A stretch of 64,000 nucleotides of DNA, taken from assembly GCF_020181615.1 (NCBI RefSeq), contig NZ_CP084029.1, positions 248,001 to 312,000 on the forward strand, given 5' to 3'. Source of the DNA: [Mycobacterium] crassicus (GTDB lineage Bacteria > Actinomycetota > Actinomycetes > Mycobacteriales > Mycobacteriaceae). Below the pieces are notes generated by a model. It had not been told where the DNA came from. It saw only the letters and a program-made list of their open reading frames with translations, and did no database searches. Position numbers and translations under genes: made by a program. Below, in pieces: positions 60,617 to 64,000 of the stretch. Within the stretch, counting starts at the first letter, position 1; each line of letters begins with the position of its first letter.

Positions 60617-60790
60617 TCAGCCGCGGTTGCCGTATTCCACCCGGTTCAGCACCGAGGACTGCGGGTCTCCTCCCGCGATCTGCGGCTTGGTGTCTTGTTG
60701 CACCATCAGCGTGACCCCGAAGACAGCCGCCGCACCGAGTAGCACGCCGACGACGATGCTGATGGCCGCCGGCACCACGAACCGAGGCAT
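60617..60790 (-). CDS. Small DUF2613 membrane protein (Rv0236A homologue)
   Basis: A 57-residue protein reading MPRFVVPAAISIVVGVLLG at the N terminus (one membrane helix, about 6-30) and ending NRVEYGNRG. This is the length and pattern of Rv0236A (DUF2613), a small conserved mycobacterial protein always beside aftD. The stop at 60617-60619 is followed after one base by the aftD GTG, so both are made together. ATG at 60790 has GGAG eight bases upstream. A part in AftD stability or in arabinan synthesis is suggested by position only. Confidence 0.92.
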   Translation of the reverse strand: MPRFVVPAAISIVVGVLLGAAAVFGVTLMVQQDTKPQIAGGDPQSSVLNRVEYGNRG

Positions 60791-60916
60791 GGTCTGGCTC
60801 CTTCACAATCCCGCTACGTGATCTCGGGGCACTGTCAGCCCCCGCTGACCCCCGACCGCCAACGTAGCATGCGGGCCTTACGTGTCCGGGTGTTCCGGCC
60901 GTGACAGCATGGTGCG

Positions 60917-62095
60917 ATGCCTCGATCGCTGACTCGACAACTGCCCGGTCTGCTGCTTGCCACCGCGATGCTGCCCGCCCTGATGACGGCCTGCTCGTCG
61001 CGCACCGAGACATCCGAACCATCGACTCAGGCCGGCGCGTCGGGAACCACGGCCGCCAAGCCGGCCGACCCGGCCTGCGAGAAGCTGGCGGCCCTACCGA
61101 TCCGCGACAAGCTGGCGCAGCTGGTGATGGTCGGGGTCCGTGATGCGGCCGATGCCCGCGCGGTGGTGACCGACCACCATGTCGGCGGCATCTTCATCGG
61201 CAGCTGGACCGACCTGGCGATCCTGACCGACGGTTCGCTCAAGGAGATCGCCGCGATCCCCACCGGCCCGCTGCCGCTGGGAGTGAGCGTCGATGAGGAG
61301 GGCGGCCGGGTGGCGCGGCTGTCGTCGCTGATCGGGAAGTCGCCGTCGGCCAAGGAGCTGGCCCAGACCCGCAGCGTCGAGCAGGTGCGCGAGTTGGCGG
61401 CCGAACGTGCCCGCAAGATGGCTGACCTGGGCATCACCGTCGACTTCGCGCCCGTCGTCGACGTGGTGGACGCCGACACCGACGACGACACCGTGATCGG
61501 TGACCGCTCGTTCGGGTCGGACCCGGCCAAGGTCACCGAGTACGCCGGGGCGTACGCGCAGGGGCTGCGCGACGGTGGGCTGCTGCCGGTGCTCAAGCAC
61601 TTCCCCGGTCACGGGCACGGCTCGGGCGACTCGCACACCGCCGGCGCGGTGGCCACACCGCCGCTGGCGAAACTGCAGGACAACGACCTGGTGCCGTACC
61701 GCACGCTGGTCACCCAGGAGCCGGTCGCGGTGATGATGGGTCACCTCGAGGTGCCCGGCCTCACCGAGGACCCGGCCAGCTTGAGCCCGGCCGCGGTCAA
61801 CCTGCTGCGCACCGGCACCGATTACCACGGACCGGCGTTCGACGGGGTGGTGTTCAGTGACGACCTGTCGTCGATGGCCGCGATCACCGAGCACTACGGG
61901 GTGGCCGAGGCGGTGCTGCGCAGCCTGGCGGCCGGGGTCGACATCGCGCTGTGGGTGACCACCGACGAGGTGCCGGCGGTGCTGGACCGCCTCGAGCAGG
62001 CGGTGGCCGCCGGCGACCTGAAGCAGGAGGCGATCGACGCCTCGCTGGCGCGGGTGGCCGCGGTCAAGTTGCCAGGTACCCACTGCCGCGGGTGA
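60917..62095 (+). CDS. lpqI: LpqI, lipoprotein beta-N-acetylglucosaminidase (GH3, NagZ-like)
   Basis: Lipid-anchored glycoside hydrolase family 3 enzyme that removes N-acetylglucosamine from cell-wall muropeptides for recycling. The 392-residue protein has a lipobox LMTAC with Cys26 as the lipidated residue, and a Ser/Thr-rich linker to about 50. GH3 motifs include SVDEEGGRVARL, VLKHFPGHGHGSGDSHTAG (with the His-Asp acid/base dyad of NagZ) and the nucleophile Asp in VVFSDDLSSMAA. It matches Rv0237 (388 aa). ATG at 60917 has CAGCAT six bases upstream (possible leaderless start). It is divergent from the DUF2613-aftD operon. Confidence 0.94.
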   Translation: MPRSLTRQLPGLLLATAMLPALMTACSSRTETSEPSTQAGASGTTAAKPADPACEKLAALPIRDKLAQLVMVGVRDAADARAVVTDHHVGGIFIGSWTDLAILTDGSLKEIAAIPTGPLPLGVSVDEEGGRVARLSSLIGKSPSAKELAQTRSVEQVRELAAERARKMADLGITVDFAPVVDVVDADTDDDTVIGDRSFGSDPAKVTEYAGAYAQGLRDGGLLPVLKHFPGHGHGSGDSHTAGAVATPPLAKLQDNDLVPYRTLVTQEPVAVMMGHLEVPGLTEDPASLSPAAVNLLRTGTDYHGPAFDGVVFSDDLSSMAAITEHYGVAEAVLRSLAAGVDIALWVTTDEVPAVLDRLEQAVAAGDLKQEAIDASLARVAAVKLPGTHCRG

Positions 62096-62130
62096 TCCCG
62101 CCGCGGCGGCACACACAAGTTACTCTTCGG

Positions 62131-62136
62131 TAAGAT
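62131..62136 (+). promoter_or_regulatory. -10 element of the Rv0238-like TetR gene
   Basis: TAAGAT (5 of 6 to TATAAT) at 62131-62136 lies within TTAC-N6-GTAAG, an inverted repeat (TTAC at 62120-62123 and GTAA at 62130-62133) that may be the regulator's own site. A leader of about 28 bases carries GGAAGGA before the ATG. Confidence 0.55.
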
Positions 62137-62171
62137 CGGGCCCGCAGGGCTCGCGGAAGGACCTCGTAGCA

Positions 62172-62771
62172 ATGGCAGCTGGCAGCAAGCGGTTACCGCG
62201 TGCCGTCCGCGAGCAGCAGATGCTCGACGCCGCCGTGCAGATGTTCTCGATCAACGGTTACCACGAGACCTCGATGGACTCGATCGCCGCAGCCGCGCAG
62301 ATCTCCAAGCCGATGCTGTATCTGTACTACGGCTCCAAGGAAGAGCTGTTCGGGGCGTGTCTGGACCGCGAACTGCGCCGCTTCGTTGAGACGGTGCGCA
62401 CCGGCATCGACTTTCAGCAGCCCCCGAAAGACCTGCTGGGCAACACGATCCGGTCATTCCTGCGCTACATCGATGCCAACCGGGCGTCGTGGATCGTGAT
62501 GTACACCCAGGCCACCAGTTCGCAGGCGTTCGCCCACACCGTGCGTGAGGGCCGCGAGCGAATCATCGAGCTGGTCGGCCGGCTGTTGCGGGCCGGCACC
62601 CGCAACCCCGAACCGGGCGTCGACTTCGACATGATGGCCGTCGCACTGGTGGGCGCCGGCGAGGCGATCGCCAGCCGGGTCAGCACCGGCGACACCGACG
62701 TCGACGAGGCGAGTGAGCTGATGATCAACCTGTTCTGGCGTGGCCTCAAAAGTGCCCCCGGCGGCCCCTAG
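62172..62771 (+). CDS. TetR-family regulator (Rv0238 homologue)
   Basis: A 199-residue repressor, homologous to Rv0238 (204 aa). The DNA-binding part is REQQMLDAAVQMFSINGYH with SIAAAAQISKPMLYLYYGSK (about 13-58), of the FadR/FabR-like TetR group. The C-terminal domain is helical. ATG at 62172 follows GGAAGGACC. Its stop touches that of the convergent htdX gene (62771/62772). Position beside htdX-fabG4, enzymes of a fatty-acid elongation or degradation route, suggests it senses an acyl ligand; that is inference. The vapBC24 toxin-antitoxin pair found between Rv0238 and Rv0241c in M. tuberculosis is absent. Confidence 0.9.
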   Translation: MAAGSKRLPRAVREQQMLDAAVQMFSINGYHETSMDSIAAAAQISKPMLYLYYGSKEELFGACLDRELRRFVETVRTGIDFQQPPKDLLGNTIRSFLRYIDANRASWIVMYTQATSSQAFAHTVREGRERIIELVGRLLRAGTRNPEPGVDFDMMAVALVGAGEAIASRVSTGDTDVDEASELMINLFWRGLKSAPGGP

Positions 62772-63620
62772 CTACAGCGGCCGCACCGTGCCCGTCAGGT
62801 ACGGGTAGCCCTTGGCGACGTTGCGCAGCGCCAGATCCCAACCGCCCGCGGCCTTCTCCACGTACAGCCCGGGGCTGGCCGGCAGCAGCATCGGCTTTCC
62901 GAACCGCACCGAGTAATCCACCGCGTCCGGCAGCGCGCCCTCGATGTTCGCCAGCACCGCTGCCGCGGAGAACATCCCGTGGGCGATCACCGTCGGGAAG
63001 CCGAACAGCTTGGCGCCGATCGAGCTGGTGTGGATCGGGTTGTGGTCGCCGCCCGCCGACGCGTAGCGCCGGATCTGGCCGGGGGTCACCCGCAGCACCG
63101 CGTTCGGCGGGCCCAGCTTGGGCTGCTTGGCCGGCGGTGGCTTCGGCTCGTCGGACAGGCTGGTGCGCTGCTGGTGCAGGAACGTCGTCACCTGGTGCCA
63201 TGCCGCGTCGTTGCCGACGTTGATGTCGGTGACGATGTCGACCAGCAGGCCCTTGCGGTGCTCGCGCAGGTTCGCCGCGTGCACGCTGACGCCGACGGTG
63301 TCGGTGACCGCGATCGGCCGGTACTGGGTGATCCGGTTCTCGGTGTGCACCGAACCCATTGCGGCGAAGGGGAAGTCGAACCCGGTCACCAGCGACATCA
63401 CCGTCGGGAAGGTCAGCGCGAACGGATAGGTCAGCGGCACCTGATCCCCGAACTGCAGCCCCGTGACCGAGGCGTACTCGGCGACGTGGCCGGGGTCGAT
63501 CGCCAGCTCGTCGACCCGCAGCTTGCGGTCCGGCAGGGTGCCGGCGCGCGGAACGAACGGCAGCGCTCCGGCGACCGCGCGCAACATGTTCTGCCACCCA
63601 CTCGGTTGCGTCATCGTCAC
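62772..63620 (-). CDS. htdX: 3-hydroxyacyl-thioester dehydratase HtdX
   Basis: Double hotdog R-specific enoyl hydratase/dehydratase of 282 residues (Rv0241c, 280 aa), converting 3-hydroxyacyl and enoyl thioesters into each other. The hydratase-2 motif is intact in the C-terminal half: [12 protein letters not shown] near 189-200, with catalytic Asp and His. The N-terminal half carries the substrate-side hotdog ([19 protein letters not shown]). ATG at 63620 overlaps the fabG4 stop by four bases, so the two are coupled; FabG4 makes the 3-hydroxyacyl substrate. The pair can serve a fatty-acid elongation cycle separate from FAS-II. Confidence 0.95.
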   Translation of the reverse strand: MTMTQPSGWQNMLRAVAGALPFVPRAGTLPDRKLRVDELAIDPGHVAEYASVTGLQFGDQVPLTYPFALTFPTVMSLVTGFDFPFAAMGSVHTENRITQYRPIAVTDTVGVSVHAANLREHRKGLLVDIVTDINVGNDAAWHQVTTFLHQQRTSLSDEPKPPPAKQPKLGPPNAVLRVTPGQIRRYASAGGDHNPIHTSSIGAKLFGFPTVIAHGMFSAAAVLANIEGALPDAVDYSVRFGKPMLLPASPGLYVEKAAGGWDLALRNVAKGYPYLTGTVRPL

Positions 63621-64000
63621 GCCCCCAGCATGGCCTGGCCGCAGACCCGGATCGTGTTGCCGGTGACGGCATTCGACGCCGGGCCGGCGAAGTAGGCGAT
63701 CAGTTCGGCGACGTCGACGGGCTGGCCGCCCTGGAACAGCGAGTTCAGCCGGCGGCCGACCTCGCGGGTGGCCAGCGGAATGGCCGCGGTCATGTCGGTC
63801 TCGATGAACCCGGGGGCCACCGCGTTGATCGTGATGTCCTTGGCGGCCAGCACGGGCGCCAGCGCGTCGGTCAGCCCGATCATGCCGGCCTTGGTGGCCG
63901 CGTAATTGGTCTGGCCGCGGTTGCCGGCGATCCCGGCCATCGACGACAGGCCGATCACCCGGCCGCCCGCACCGATGCTGCCATTGGCCACCAGTCCCTC
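63617..64000 (-). CDS. fabG4: FabG4, 3-oxoacyl-thioester reductase (C-terminal part only)
   Basis: Short-chain dehydrogenase/reductase, 3' 127 codons; the gene continues beyond the right edge. Visible are the strand [13 protein letters not shown] with the catalytic Ser region, the active-site YxxxK in [14 protein letters not shown], and the family tail [16 protein letters not shown] and [23 protein letters not shown]. It matches Rv0242c (454 aa), a high-molecular-weight FabG that reduces 3-oxoacyl-CoA with NADH. It ends by overlapping the htdX start (ATGA). Confidence 0.95.
   Translation of the reverse strand, partial: EGLVANGSIGAGGRVIGLSSMAGIAGNRGQTNYAATKAGMIGLTDALAPVLAAKDITINAVAPGFIETDMTAAIPLATREVGRRLNSLFQGGQPVDVAELIAYFAGPASNAVTGNTIRVCGQAMLGA

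Noticed and set aside
62096..62171. A vapBC24-like toxin-antitoxin pair expected near the Rv0238 homologue
   Set aside because: There is no room: the TetR and htdX stops touch at 62771/62772 and only 76 bases lie before the TetR gene.
1..64000. tRNA or rRNA genes, CRISPR arrays, complete insertion sequences
   Set aside because: I saw no tRNA-like cloverleaf ends, rRNA sequence, regularly spaced repeats or transposase with terminal repeats; short RNA genes could be missed by eye.

Overview
ORGANISM. This is high-GC actinobacterial DNA from a mycobacterium. The gene order follows the M. tuberculosis block Rv0206c to Rv0242c: mmpL3, NYN gene, trmB, two GTPase-like genes, pckG, fadD4, fadE3, double hotdog, lipW, lipC, WS/DGAT, echA1, aldehyde dehydrogenase, methyltransferase, glycosyltransferase, two membrane genes, acyltransferase, php, TetR, R2lox, gabD1, aftD, DUF2613, lpqI, TetR, htdX and fabG4. 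It is not the tuberculosis complex: nadR, Rv0213c, Rv0218, fadE4 and vapBC24 are missing, other genes are inserted, and the PGRS protein has a Sec-type signal peptide instead of a PE domain. I infer a non-tuberculous species, possibly of the M. terrae/Mycolicibacter group (low confidence). LAYOUT. 1-9.1 kb: cell-envelope and housekeeping core (MmpL3 flippase, TrmB, a pair of degenerate GTPase-like proteins, PEP carboxykinase). 9.2-13.5 kb: acyl-CoA ligase and a 772-aa secreted PGRS-repeat protein closed by a strong terminator. 13.5-28.4 kb: a lipid/steroid-type block with four acyl-CoA dehydrogenases (two forming an adjacent pair of the heteromeric type), a double hotdog protein, two lipases, a wax ester/diacylglycerol synthase, a fadD12-acyltransferase pair, echA1, arylamine N-acetyltransferase and a secreted S1 protease. 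28.4-31.6 kb: amidohydrolase, a scarred locus holding a headless PGRS remnant between a decayed and an intact copy of one gene, and a membrane protein. 31.6-35.2 kb: aldehyde dehydrogenase, methyltransferase and glycosyltransferase. 35.2-41.0 kb: accessory island between the Rv0225 and Rv0226c homologues, with amidase, DCC protein, a 13E12-family HNH protein under a perfect LexA box, a collapsed type I restriction-modification operon, and a Ser/Thr kinase. 41-49.2 kb: envelope-related membrane proteins, acyltransferase, MpaB-family oxygenase with TetR, phosphotriesterase-like lactonase, double hotdog thioesterase. 49.2-55.2 kb: redox block of MarR, luciferase-like monooxygenase, FMN reductase, WrbA, TetR, R2-like ligand-binding oxidase and GabD1. 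55.3-64 kb: AftD arabinofuranosyltransferase, its small DUF2613 neighbour, LpqI, TetR, HtdX and FabG4 (cut by the window edge). HOW IT FITS TOGETHER. Much of the window serves cell-envelope building (MmpL3, AftD, Rv0226c-0228 homologues) and fatty-acid or sterol-like degradation. Two sequences match the KstR consensus exactly: one between the acyltransferase-fadD12 and echA1-nat units, the other upstream of the aldehyde dehydrogenase. About a dozen genes have a TANNNT-like -10 box 6-8 bases before the start codon, which suggests widespread leaderless transcription. I see no rRNA, tRNA, CRISPR array or complete insertion sequence.
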